From Clostridiales bacterium (GTDB taxonomy: Bacteria > Bacillota > Clostridia > Saccharofermentanales > Saccharofermentanaceae): 64,000 nt of DNA. Below the pieces are notes generated by a model. The model saw only the letters and a list, made by a program, of their open reading frames with translations. It did no database searches and had not been told where the DNA came from. The translations under genes and the position numbers were made by a program. Of this stretch, positions 11,701-18,175 are shown piece after piece. The stretch spans positions 1 to 64,000 of the forward strand of contig JAFZWA010000060.1 in NCBI GenBank assembly GCA_017617525.1, given 5' to 3'. Position 1 is the first letter of the stretch. Every line of letters begins with the position of its first letter.

Positions 11701-13291
11701 CTTCACCAATACGCGTACACATACGAGTGTGGATGTAACGAAGAGCGTTGTCGCGGATGACTATACGACCGGTGATGAAGAGTTCACTTTTGCAGTCGAG
11801 TATAGAGATACGACCGGAACGGTCGTCACGCCTACTGAGTATATTGGAACCACTTTCACTCTGAAGAATGGCGAAACGAGGAAACTTGAGCATGTTCCGA
11901 TCGGAGGAACAGTTGTAGTGACGGAGACGGCTGACGGATGGACAGCAGTATCTTCAAACGATGCTGATCCGACGCAGACATCCGGGAAACCATTTACTCT
12001 GGCAAGTATTCCTGAAGAAGGCGGATCGATCACCTTCACAAATACAAGAGATACATATGATGTGACAGTTGCAAATCAGGTGCTTCCGGATGAATACGGC
12101 AGTAAGACAAAGTCGTTTACCTACACGGCGACGCTGTGGAACGGCGATACGCAGGTCGTATTCCCGAGCTCGCTCACAAATGCGACTTTCAGCAACGGCA
12201 GAAAAGAAATGACCTTTGTTCTCAAGGACGGAGAATCCTATGTGATCAAGGATCTTCCGGGTGGATATAGACTGATCGTGACGCAGACTGCGGAAGAAGA
12301 CTATGTCACCAAAGTCGGTAAGGACAGCGAGACAAAAGTCGAGGCGCTGACATACACCATTTCGAATCTGGCAAGCGATGCACAGATCGGTTTTGTGAAC
12401 ACGCTGAAGACCGGTGATTATACCATCACCAAGAATGTACAGCTTACAGGATCGCAGACGATTCCTGCCGGCACTACCTTCGCGTTTACGGCAAAACTTC
12501 TGAGTACGGCAAACTCCGGCACCCCGGTCGCTATTTCCTCGGACATTGAGGCGATGGTGACTGCTTTGGGCGGAAGCGTGTCCGGAGATGTGATCAATTT
12601 CACTTTGACCAATGGCGGCAGCATCACTCTCACAGGCCTTCCGGTCGGCTACTTCCTGCAGGTCCAGGAGAATGCACCAGGTTACGCGGCATACGTCAAC
12701 GGCATTCGAACATATGCGGTCACCGTTCCGATCGCGGAGACAGGGAACAGCGATATCAACTACATCAACCGAATTGCCGAAGCGACACTGAAGATCCAAA
12801 AAGTTGATAAGGAAACCGGAGATCCGATCCCCGGAACTGCATTCCGTTTGTATAACATAAAGAATGGTTCGCAGAATACAATGTTTACTCTGGTATCCGG
12901 TACGGACGGATTCCTGGCTTATACGGAGTCTGGTGAAACGAAGCATGAGTTATCGCTCGAGAGCGGAACTTATTATCTGGCAGAGCAGGCACATGCCGGA
13001 GGTTATGAACCGCTTCCGGATGAGATCGTGATCACGGTAGATAATACGAAGTCTTCAGATGAGAGAATAAGTATCAGCCAGAGCAGCGATGCGACGCTTA
13101 CCTATGATACGGTGGAAGGCAAGTTTACACTTACAGTCGAAAATGCAAAGGTCAAGACACCTGCGCCGACGGGTCTTTCCTTCGACTTCCGTCCGTTTGT
13201 GATGGTCCTTTTCACGGGGCTCATCCTCTTCGTTTCGGTAAAACGGGGAAAAGAGAAAAAAGAAGAGGAAGATACACCTGATAAAGCATGA
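5780..13291 (+). CDS. Giant InlB-repeat and Cna-type surface adhesin, 2503 residues
   Basis: The start ATG at 5780 overlaps the sortase stop; an RBS-like GGGAG lies upstream. Order of parts: signal peptide ending near VRSVQA; an N-terminal domain (to about residue 210); many InlB B / Listeria-Bacteroides type modules recognised by repeated FxGW cores (FFGWYVV, FRGWQYR, FGGWRVI, FGGWFED, FVGWYVV, FRGWQVV, FIGWTTS) to about residue 1800; four FTNTR-type pilin domains beginning near 1808, 1984, 2092 and 2213; a prealbumin-like Cna B domain (LKIQKVDKETGDPIPGTAF) near 2335; and a sorting signal APTG near 2462 with membrane helix and charged tail. It is probably the pilus tip or wall adhesin; the ligand is unknown. 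Confidence 0.85.
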   Translation: MFKRLSGKLTRTCVSTVLAAALLFSAVPIGLIDSPFLHTVRSVQASSDDEPFTLEQELTGIDGKKYHFTATYSQDAGIPSDAELVVNEISEGEEYDEYLEEVQATLEEKTVEKVHLFDISIMKEDTEYQPKDGYPVNMKIELEETSSEDLTVVHFAEEPGEGEAEIIENTTLPGEDDTTIVEFAAESFSVYAIVEHEGEDVVTPRFTVHYLSPVTDLASQESVVNGEYYYTVPSYSFPNTANQMQTTQIVQDGETLEMIVNPPNMANKFFFGWYVVDETSSNGNNYTYRWTQSPDHLPFETPISVTDNGDGTFTMSWTVDGKTCSKTAEMDPTDYSAHIYVAPIYENYCFVNFHELAYAVSNASNLLTRKLVILGSDGTESVLISDVSAKATDTIRRIFRGWQYRTNNTWISVQTMDDNGNPVTKSIDVTEDVDLYPYFQEGRWLYFNVGDSGNGATYVPAQFTLAEFDSEDGGASVGGEVTSLPPTSRVGYDFGGWRVITGYTNGDPDQPEYMLVTDENGNFLPSVDLSIDGTYEDNDGNLQTGVAYTIKNGKLTIKYPLESLTFYAEWIEKANSSYTVVIWKQKVTDDPNASNADKEYDYYVLDPNVLPSVVASASGLTVDQLDLNSYKTLTTNSSTASDFTGFHLRTTDPVVMSDERVRGDKSTVVNIYYDRNVRTLSFRTTNNGTPIKQITALYQQNISSNFPIVGNNGVTYDQGERWAPQGYGTSQNTFKEVLVYIDVMPNENITFVLNEGTATQKDLYYYIEPLPDEAPGESDRTYNGKRFKLYHHTVAKYGYFTEAEDYLSLVGFSKSTAYPPQAYNSNGQSVTQVWDYNSNANTRAASIYCYYLRDGSKLTFDYNYPTATGMSDKTVVIDDVLYETPLEKYDYRAHPDDTENAIRPTGSDIPAHYEFGGWFEDKACTKPFDFSTTMPAADKIVYGKWTPIYYYIEIDPNGGEINHINFTEATDGGWPTFYLGGFESSNSSDPKWIAAWNANGDAIGSTPSWVSVLQNIGTGHNTSQSTYFSAMYGTAIGEYELERTFVEYEGADDGTKYYYMNMQFDDTSGDWGLHADLRNALYLTADELEAYYKYLKAAQAWHEASRPGYYDGTIPATFEDFKDRYVKKDNNGDFVLYEEVPSGSYAFVGWYVVKPDGTLSDTPYNFANEVEDTIKLRAVWRKVGSYYIAYNPSYILTLGDGSQVFINGEITAWTDPVNSGEEMYNDGAQTTTLQQPTGVTVNGQEMGDDYIFRGWQVVKYTGYDANGHATFTPLHDVYYAEPTPFVIDAHDADANGCIHMQAIYQLATEADRRPLVANLMLNANDGYLVDGNGSELNSVQNITAASGWTDSGSVVEDGSANEIVFGDMQSNAAVHIYKYGVTPGMLDDPYDVSTNYYKHPNNYLLIGFDEGSDYTLSKTAATDDDLKTGAAYVPTYATDSVISVQRTDSVRLYAVWEPMVYVTFTNRTDSPVTYTISGTGAAMSIVNQATGAFGREKFTETTITLDPGESIKLVMPEGAEEQFTINGINRSTTQLLNVSSYFRGQQTGLATAGLYRSSEADFTLTDTLHEDPDGVLVYFDGVDTIFYDTNGGTWTDTARTGSSYESVINDSSLVYVDEDGLPYEPVDLSNGNTAKATEPTDPTRAGYTFIGWTTSEEAALCEPDGYTLPGTSAADGINNLAVIKRDLLWDFDTDVHSGMTLYAVWGQNVTVTFHLTNNHTWNNGNDSSYYVPGNNRIYVVTLAKGDTVNTPIAPSWNNTNQFYRWIKDNNSYQDMTTTNAGSVTGIYDFSEPVTQNIDLYTSWVDASHIDVVISKTVANADNSPLTASQQTKEFTFTAEITTTTYSRTITRSWAGWSVSNVSTSSVTDTQTFTLKHGEDLTLPLYFVPSDSERISQTGTYELNVFFQSVVITEVSDPAYTVTLRVNNQPIASGNGASVNTMRTAPTANNPTGNTRTYSLNGTGSYSDGATVTADFTNTRTHTSVDVTKSVVADDYTTGDEEFTFAVEYRDTTGTVVTPTEYIGTTFTLKNGETRKLEHVPIGGTVVVTETADGWTAVSSNDADPTQTSGKPFTLASIPEEGGSITFTNTRDTYDVTVANQVLPDEYGSKTKSFTYTATLWNGDTQVVFPSSLTNATFSNGRKEMTFVLKDGESYVIKDLPGGYRLIVTQTAEEDYVTKVGKDSETKVEALTYTISNLASDAQIGFVNTLKTGDYTITKNVQLTGSQTIPAGTTFAFTAKLLSTANSGTPVAISSDIEAMVTALGGSVSGDVINFTLTNGGSITLTGLPVGYFLQVQENAPGYAAYVNGIRTYAVTVPIAETGNSDINYINRIAEATLKIQKVDKETGDPIPGTAFRLYNIKNGSQNTMFTLVSGTDGFLAYTESGETKHELSLESGTYYLAEQAHAGGYEPLPDEIVITVDNTKSSDERISISQSSDATLTYDTVEGKFTLTVENAKVKTPAPTGLSFDFRPFVMVLFTGLILFVSVKRGKEKKEEEDTPDKA

Positions 13292-13381
13292 AGTTTCACC
13301 GTTGAAATGTGAAATCATAGATGTTTTGAATATCAATGTATGATATTATATCTGTACTAGGTTATAGGGGAGTGTATCGTC

Positions 13382-14353
13382 ATGAAAGAAAGAACACCTT
13401 TAGTTACACACATTTTTACCGCAGATCCTTCTGCACATGTTTTTAACGGTAAGATCTATGTCTATCCGTCCCACGATATCCCGCACGACGGCGAGGATAA
13501 CGACGATGGTGACGAGTACAGAATGGAAGATTACCACATCCTTTCTCTGGATAATCTCGACGCAGACTGCGTGGATAACGGCGAGGCTCTCCACATGAAG
13601 AACATTCCGTGGGTCAGCAAGCAGATGTGGGCTCCGGACTGCGCATATAAGAACGGCAAGTACTATCTTTATTTCCCGGCTCGTGACAAGGACGGCATCT
13701 TCCGTATCGGTGTTGCTGTATCCGATAAGCCGGAAGGTCCTTTTGCACCGGAAGACAACTATATCGAGGGTTCCTACAGTATCGACCCGGCAGTTCTCGT
13801 AGATGATGACGGACGTTCCTACATCTACTACGGCGGTCTCTGGGGTGGTCAGCTCGAGATGTGGCAGACAGGTAAGTTCGATGAGAACACACCGCGCCCG
13901 GTTGGCAAGGATAAGGCTCTCGGACCGATGTTCGCAGAACTCAATGACGACATGAAGTCCTTTAAGACAGAACCGAAGCACCTCGAGATCCTGGACGAGA
14001 ACGGCAACCCGCTTCTCGCTGAGGATGAGGACAGAAGATATTTCGAAGGTCCTTGGATGCACAAGTACAATGGACTTTATTACCTCTCCTATTCGACAGG
14101 TACGACACACTATCTCGTATACGCGACATCTGAGAATCCGGACGGTCCTTTCACATACAGAGGACGCATCATGGAGCCGGTAATCGGCTGGACGACACAC
14201 CACTCGATCGTTGAGTATCAGGGCAAGTGGTATCTGTTCTATCACGACTGCGAGCTCAGTAACGGCATCAACCACCGCCGCTGCGTTAAGTACACAGAGC
14301 TCAAGTACAACGAGGACGGTACGATCCAGACCATCAAACCGTACGAGAAGTAA
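13382..14353 (+). CDS. Cytoplasmic glycoside hydrolase family 43
   Basis: The 323-residue protein has the five-bladed propeller pattern of GH43 (beta-xylosidase / alpha-arabinofuranosidase type). The three expected acidic residues are visible: catalytic base in FTADPSAHVF near residue 15, pKa modulator in SIDPAVLVDDDG, and the acid in RRYFEGPWMHKYNGLYYLSYS. There is no signal peptide, so it should act on imported oligosaccharides. It stands alone between the pilus locus and a terminator. Codon bias suggests strong expression. The exact substrate cannot be told from sequence. Confidence 0.87.
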   Translation: MKERTPLVTHIFTADPSAHVFNGKIYVYPSHDIPHDGEDNDDGDEYRMEDYHILSLDNLDADCVDNGEALHMKNIPWVSKQMWAPDCAYKNGKYYLYFPARDKDGIFRIGVAVSDKPEGPFAPEDNYIEGSYSIDPAVLVDDDGRSYIYYGGLWGGQLEMWQTGKFDENTPRPVGKDKALGPMFAELNDDMKSFKTEPKHLEILDENGNPLLAEDEDRRYFEGPWMHKYNGLYYLSYSTGTTHYLVYATSENPDGPFTYRGRIMEPVIGWTTHHSIVEYQGKWYLFYHDCELSNGINHRRCVKYTELKYNEDGTIQTIKPYEK

Positions 14354-14367
14354 GAAAGACTCGACAC

Positions 14368-14402
14368 GGAGCGTTTCCCGAAAAGGAAACGCTCCTTCAT
14401 TT
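14368..14402 (+). terminator. Terminator after GH43
   Basis: An 11-bp perfect stem GGAGCGTTTCC / GGAAACGCTCC with a CGAAAA loop is followed by a short T-rich stretch. It separates the GH43 gene from the NUDIX gene. Confidence 0.75.
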
Positions 14403-14420
14403 CGAACAAAGAGGTTCACT

Positions 14421-14957
14421 ATGGGAAAAGAACAATGGGATGCATACGATATTCACCGCGTGAAAACAGGTGAGGTCGTTACGCGTGGACAAAAGCCTGC
14501 GGAAGGACAGTTCCGCATGGTCGTACATATCTGTATTTTCAATTCGGAAGGAAAGATGCTGATCCAGCAGCGCCAGCCATTTAAATCCGACTGGTCGAAT
14601 CTGTGGGATATTTCCGTGGGCGGATGCTCACAGTCCGGCGAGACATCTCAGGATGCCGCGCACAGAGAACTCCTGGAAGAGATTGGTCTGGATGTGGATT
14701 TCACAAACGTCGTTCCGAGATTTACTATCAACTGGGAACACGGTTTCGATGACTTTTACATGCTCGAAAAGGACCTGGATCCGGCAACTCTTACTCTTCA
14801 GCAGGAAGAAGTGCAGGCCGTGAAATGGGCAAGCCACGAAGAGATCATCGACATGATCAGAAACGACGAGTTCATCACGTACTATGAAAGCCTCATCGAC
14901 ATGATCTTTGATATGCGTGTGGGATACGGTGCGCACAGCAGCGAAAAGCTTCGCTGA
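14421..14957 (+). CDS. NUDIX hydrolase, IDI-like
   Basis: The NUDIX box is complete, starting at GGCSQSGE and ending RELLEEIGLDV, fitting Gx5Ex7REUxEExGU. Such enzymes hydrolyse nucleoside diphosphate derivatives; this branch (opening EQWDAYDIHRVKTG and a WDISVGG segment) resembles isopentenyl-diphosphate isomerase-like NUDIX proteins. The start ATG at 14421 has AGAGG upstream. 178 residues, cytosolic, single gene. It converges with the PH-domain gene, leaving only 2 bp between them. Substrate not predictable. Confidence 0.85.
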   Translation: MGKEQWDAYDIHRVKTGEVVTRGQKPAEGQFRMVVHICIFNSEGKMLIQQRQPFKSDWSNLWDISVGGCSQSGETSQDAAHRELLEEIGLDVDFTNVVPRFTINWEHGFDDFYMLEKDLDPATLTLQQEEVQAVKWASHEEIIDMIRNDEFITYYESLIDMIFDMRVGYGAHSSEKLR

Positions 14958-14959
14958 TC

Positions 14960-15475
14960 TTACGCTTTACTCTTATCTTCGGCCTGTCCTTTTTGGAGCT
15001 TATCCTGAAGCTTTAAGATAATTATCGCAAGTTCTTCCGCGTTTCTTATGTTCCTCAGGAAGATCTTTTTGCCGTTATACGGGTGAATGATCAGATGCGC
15101 GTAACGAAAGAGCCTGGTGCCGATCGTGGCTCTGACCTCGACTTCTTTGATCTCGGAAAGAGCGATCTCGATCCTTCTGTTTGACGGAAGAAAGCGGTAG
15201 ATCTGACCGTAAAGACGGTACTTCGTAACGAAGACCAATGTGCATATGCGGGCAAGAAGAGCACACATGAATCCGAGAAAAGCGATGAGCCAGAAACCGA
15301 ATGCCAGAAGACCGATCAGGCGTCCCGTCCGCGTGGTCATATCGGTGTAAAAGTACAGAAATCCCAGACAGCAGCCCAGGAAAAAGTCTGCAAATACGGG
15401 GATCAGGGACGATCTCAGATAAAACAGGATCGAATTATCCTTGTCGTTACGTTTTTCAATGGGTTCGAATTTCAT
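14960..15475 (-). CDS. Membrane protein with bacterial PH-like domain
   Basis: A 171-residue protein with two membrane helices (about 26-45 and 53-78) followed by a segment FVTKYRLYGQIYRFLPSNRRIEIALSEIKEVEV typical in pattern of bPH2 (DUF304) domains. Function unknown. It starts 6 nt after the potD stop codon, so the two are co-transcribed. No clear ribosome binding site is seen, which suggests coupling. The spacer contains AGTGCTTT, eight bases of the repeated 9-mer. Confidence 0.6.
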   Translation of the reverse strand: MKFEPIEKRNDKDNSILFYLRSSLIPVFADFFLGCCLGFLYFYTDMTTRTGRLIGLLAFGFWLIAFLGFMCALLARICTLVFVTKYRLYGQIYRFLPSNRRIEIALSEIKEVEVRATIGTRLFRYAHLIIHPYNGKKIFLRNIRNAEELAIIILKLQDKLQKGQAEDKSKA

Positions 15476-15481
15476 AAAGCA

Positions 15482-16603
15482 CTAAACTGTGGCGCCGACG
15501 GCATCCCAGACTTCTTCGTACTTCTTCTCATAGTCTTCGGAAGAGTAGTACACTTCAAGCTGCGCGAAAGTCGCTTCGTCCGGGTAGTAGCACGGGTTGT
15601 TGGCGATCTTCGGATCGAGCATCTCACGTGCGGCGGTATTCGGTGTGGAATAGCCGACGAACTTGCAGTTCGCGAGAGCTACGTCCGGGTCGTACATGTA
15701 GTTGATGAAAGCGTGCGCGCCCTCGACGTTTTTGGCGTTCGTCGGGATGCACATCATGTCGATCGACCAGTTACTTCCGCTCGGAAGGATGAAGCGAATG
15801 TCGATATCATTGCTCTTCCCGAGCTTCTTTACACGTTCTTCGATAACGCGATGGTCACCGCTCCAGCCGACAGACGCGACCAGGTCTCCGTTTGCCATCT
15901 TGTCCTTTAAATTGTCGATACCGAGTGCCGGCGCGACCTGAGTTTTCTGATCGAGCAGGACTTTCTGCGCTTCGGAGAGTTCTTTGTCATCGATGGAGTT
16001 GATGCTGTAGCCGCAGTAGTTCAGTGCGACGCCGATGGATTCTCTCATGCTTCGGTACATGCCGATCTTTCCGCGATACTGCTGATCGAAAAGCACTCCC
16101 CAGATCTCTTTCGGGTCAGTGGTATCTTCCGGGATCTCCACGCGGTTGGCATCATAGATGAGACCGACGGTGCAGTAAAGGTACGGGATCGCGTAATTGA
16201 GCATGCCGTCGTTGATCGCTTTTTCCGTGGAATAAGTGACGGAGCGGAACATCGGATCCATGTATTTTTCAACATTCGGGAGCTTGCTCCAATCGAGATC
16301 GCGAAGCTTGTTCTCTCTGAGAAGACGGGTCACCATGTATTCGGAAGGGATGATGACGTCATAGGAATTGTCGAGGTTCGGATACATGTCTTCGTTGTCT
16401 TCGAAAGTCCTGTAAACGACCTTATACTTCGGATATGCTTTTTCAAAATTGGTGATGGTATCTTCCGCGATGAAATCGCCCCAGTTGTAGATGACCAGCT
16501 CGCGGCGGGAGTTACAGCCCGTCAGAATACAAGCGGATGAGATCAATGCGAACGACATCCCTAAAGCGGCGATACGACGCGTCAAGCCGAAAAACTTTTT
16601 CAC
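15482..16603 (-). CDS. potD: Spermidine/putrescine-type periplasmic-binding lipoprotein, PotD-like
   Basis: The 373-residue lipoprotein has an n-region KKFFGLTRR, a hydrophobic core and lipobox LTGC, then a PotD/PotF-type solute-binding fold (ELVIYNWGDFIAEDTITNFEKAY opening; GWSGD and WSIDMMCIP inside). It should bind polyamines or related cations outside the membrane. The start is a GTG at 16603 placed 10 nt after AGGAGG; a much longer open frame upstream on this strand is antisense to proB and is rejected. No potABC genes are nearby, so the transporter is elsewhere or the protein has another role. Confidence 0.85.
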   Translation of the reverse strand: MKKFFGLTRRIAALGMSFALISSACILTGCNSRRELVIYNWGDFIAEDTITNFEKAYPKYKVVYRTFEDNEDMYPNLDNSYDVIIPSEYMVTRLLRENKLRDLDWSKLPNVEKYMDPMFRSVTYSTEKAINDGMLNYAIPYLYCTVGLIYDANRVEIPEDTTDPKEIWGVLFDQQYRGKIGMYRSMRESIGVALNYCGYSINSIDDKELSEAQKVLLDQKTQVAPALGIDNLKDKMANGDLVASVGWSGDHRVIEERVKKLGKSNDIDIRFILPSGSNWSIDMMCIPTNAKNVEGAHAFINYMYDPDVALANCKFVGYSTPNTAAREMLDPKIANNPCYYPDEATFAQLEVYYSSEDYEKKYEEVWDAVGATV

Positions 16604-16660
16604 TAACACTACCCCTCCTGATCCTATGTTAGGGAAAAGAACTACCCGATTAACACGCAC

Positions 16661-16666
16661 ATTATA
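16661..16666 (-). promoter_or_regulatory. Extended -10 promoter of potD
   Basis: On the minus strand the sequence reads TGTTATAAT, an extended -10 (TGnTATAAT). The -35 region is poor, which is normal for this promoter class. It lies about 60 nt before the potD start. Confidence 0.55.
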
Positions 16667-16783
16667 ACATAAACCATTGCAATTTAACGCGGAAGAGATT
16701 ATTCTATTTGGTGCTGCGATGTTTCTGTAATAAGGATTTGACAGAGCATCATCTAATGTAAGTTTAGAAATTGAGGTCTGATA

Positions 16784-17608
16784 ATGGGCGAAGAAGAGAG
16801 ACAAGGTCGTCATCTTATAACCGAGGCAAAGCGTGTCGTCGTTAAAGTCGGTACGTCTACTATCACGTACGAAAACGGCCGTATGAACATGCGTAACATG
16901 GATCGTCTGGCCAGAGCGATCGCGGACCTCATGAATTCCGGAAGAGAAGTAGTACTCGTTACGTCCGGTGCGATCGGCGTTGGTGTCGGCTGTCTGGATC
17001 TGCCGGAACGTCCGAGCGAGATGCGTGACAAGCAGGCGGTTGCCGCTGTCGGTCAGTGCGAGCTCATGAACGTATACAGCCGTTGCTTCGCGGAATATTC
17101 CCGTGTCGTTGCCCAGATCCTTTTGACGAAGGACGGTATCGACGATCCGATCACAAGAACAAATATCAGCAACACCATGGAGGCTCTTATCGAAAAGGGT
17201 ATTCTGCCTGTTGTTAACGAAAACGATACCGTATCTACTGCCGAGATGCCTCACGCAGGCACATTCGGTGATAACGATACACTTTCCGCACTGGTTGCAC
17301 GTGTCGTAAACGCTGATCTTCTGATCATCCTTTCCGATATCGATGCTGTTTATGACAGCAATCCGAAAGAGAATCCGGACGCAAAGCGCATCTCTGTCGT
17401 TACAGAGGTCAGTGATGAACTGATCAAGGGAGCAGGCGGCGCAGGATCCGCACTCGGAACCGGCGGAATGCAGACGAAGATCCTCGCGATGAGCATGCTG
17501 ATGGATCATGGCATCGCAGGTGTTATTGCCGAGGGCTCCCAGTCCCAGATCCTCGAGGATATCCTCGACGGAGAAGACATCGGCACACTGTTCGTTCCGC
17601 ACAAATAA
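16784..17608 (+). CDS. proB: Glutamate 5-kinase, short form without PUA domain
   Basis: This amino acid kinase (274 residues) phosphorylates glutamate, the first step of proline synthesis. Visible family motifs are VVVKVGTSTIT near residue 20, VTSGAIGVGV, NENDTVST, FGDNDTLSALVA and GTGGMQTKI. It ends where the kinase domain ends, so the C-terminal PUA domain of the E. coli enzyme is absent, as in many Firmicutes. proA is not adjacent. A TTGACA (16738-16743) lies upstream but the -10 is unclear. Followed directly by structured RNA element copy A. Confidence 0.93.
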   Translation: MGEEERQGRHLITEAKRVVVKVGTSTITYENGRMNMRNMDRLARAIADLMNSGREVVLVTSGAIGVGVGCLDLPERPSEMRDKQAVAAVGQCELMNVYSRCFAEYSRVVAQILLTKDGIDDPITRTNISNTMEALIEKGILPVVNENDTVSTAEMPHAGTFGDNDTLSALVARVVNADLLIILSDIDAVYDSNPKENPDAKRISVVTEVSDELIKGAGGAGSALGTGGMQTKILAMSMLMDHGIAGVIAEGSQSQILEDILDGEDIGTLFVPHK

Positions 17609-17618
17609 GTATTAAATA

Positions 17619-17696
17619 GACGCAAAAATCAGAAACGTCGTCGCTGGTCCTCGGGATTTGCCCTGCAGAATCGCTCCGACGTTTTGTTTTTGCGCC
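17619..17696 (+). ncRNA. Structured 3' element, copy A (downstream of proB)
   Basis: Begins 11 nt after the proB stop. An outer stem pairs CGCAAAAA with TTTTTGCG and AACGTCG with CGACGTT; it encloses a core containing GGTCCTCGG, CCCTGC and AATCGCTCC. The core is 36/45 identical to a second element on the opposite strand (18106-18150). An inner hairpin GGG/CCC here is GGAC/GTCC in the other copy. The T-rich 3' arm could let it end proB transcription. Identity with a known RNA family could not be checked. Confidence 0.55.
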
Positions 17697-17699
17697 GCT

Positions 17700-18085
17700 A
17701 AACTTCTGAATGTTGGCGGAACGAACGGTACTTCTAAAAGAAGGGATAAAAAAAGCAGCCTTTGTTGAAAGACTGCCCGGAGTTTTTATGAAGCACTTTG
17801 TTGTTAATCGGATGGTCAGCTAAAACCCTATAACACAAACTCAAAACCCGGGTTTTCAACAAGCTTCCCCGGAAGCACTCTCAACTGCTTCCATTGTCAT
17901 TATATCGATACGACCGCGAAAAGAAATCATCAATCTGTTAACGCAAAAATAAGAATAGTGAAGACCACTTCATATTTGAACACATTTTCTTCACAATTGC
18001 CCGCAAGCCATTGAAAACAGGGCTTTTACATTCTAAAGAAAATGTATCCCGGAAGACCTGTTTCCAGAAAATCTCTCTTATTGCA
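17700..18085. other. Intergenic stretch between two RNA elements
   Basis: No convincing protein-coding frame is seen. On the minus strand there is a TATAAT (17899-17904), then about 145 nt with several short palindromes (GGAAGCA/TGCTTCC; AAAACCCGGGTTTT) and finally a terminator at 17747-17777. This arrangement would fit a small RNA or a long 3' tail of the asparaginase transcript. No good -35 is present at normal spacing. Confidence 0.3.
17747..17777 (-). terminator. Terminator on minus strand
   Basis: Read on the minus strand, GCAGTCTTT and AAAGGCTGC form a 9-bp stem with a CAAC loop followed by seven T residues. It can end transcripts coming from the asparaginase side or from a local small RNA. 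Confidence 0.8.
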
Positions 18086-18163
18086 ATAGCCGAAAGAAAA
18101 CATAAGGAGCGATTCCGCAGGACGAAGTCCGAGGACCGGCAACGTTGTTTATCTTTCGACTAT
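18086..18163 (-). ncRNA. Structured 3' element, copy B (downstream of asparaginase)
   Basis: Starts 13 nt after the asparaginase stop codon. The outer stem pairs ATAGTCGAAAGA with TCTTTCGGCTAT (12 bp, one mismatch or wobble). The core repeats copy A: GGTCCTCGG, CCTGC and AATCGCTCC in identical spacing, with hairpin GGAC-TTC-GTCC. One pair is A:U here and G:C in copy A. Outer stems differ in sequence but are conserved as pairing, which points to selection on structure. Confidence 0.55.
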
Positions 18164-18175
18164 GATATGAACAGA

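Noticed and set aside
15482-16603. A complete polyamine transporter at the PotD locus
   Set aside because: No potA, potB or potC gene is present on either side; neighbours are a PH-domain protein and proB.
16604-17602. Minus-strand extension of the PotD reading frame to 706 residues
   Set aside because: The extra part is antisense to proB, has no family features, and the lipoprotein signal with AGGAGG and GTG at 16603 gives a proper start.
18001-18175. RNase P, SRP or tmRNA gene between proB and asparaginase
   Set aside because: None of their diagnostic core sequences (for example the SRP GGAAG loop context or the tmRNA TTCGATTC end) could be found; the repeat-type element explains the structure better.
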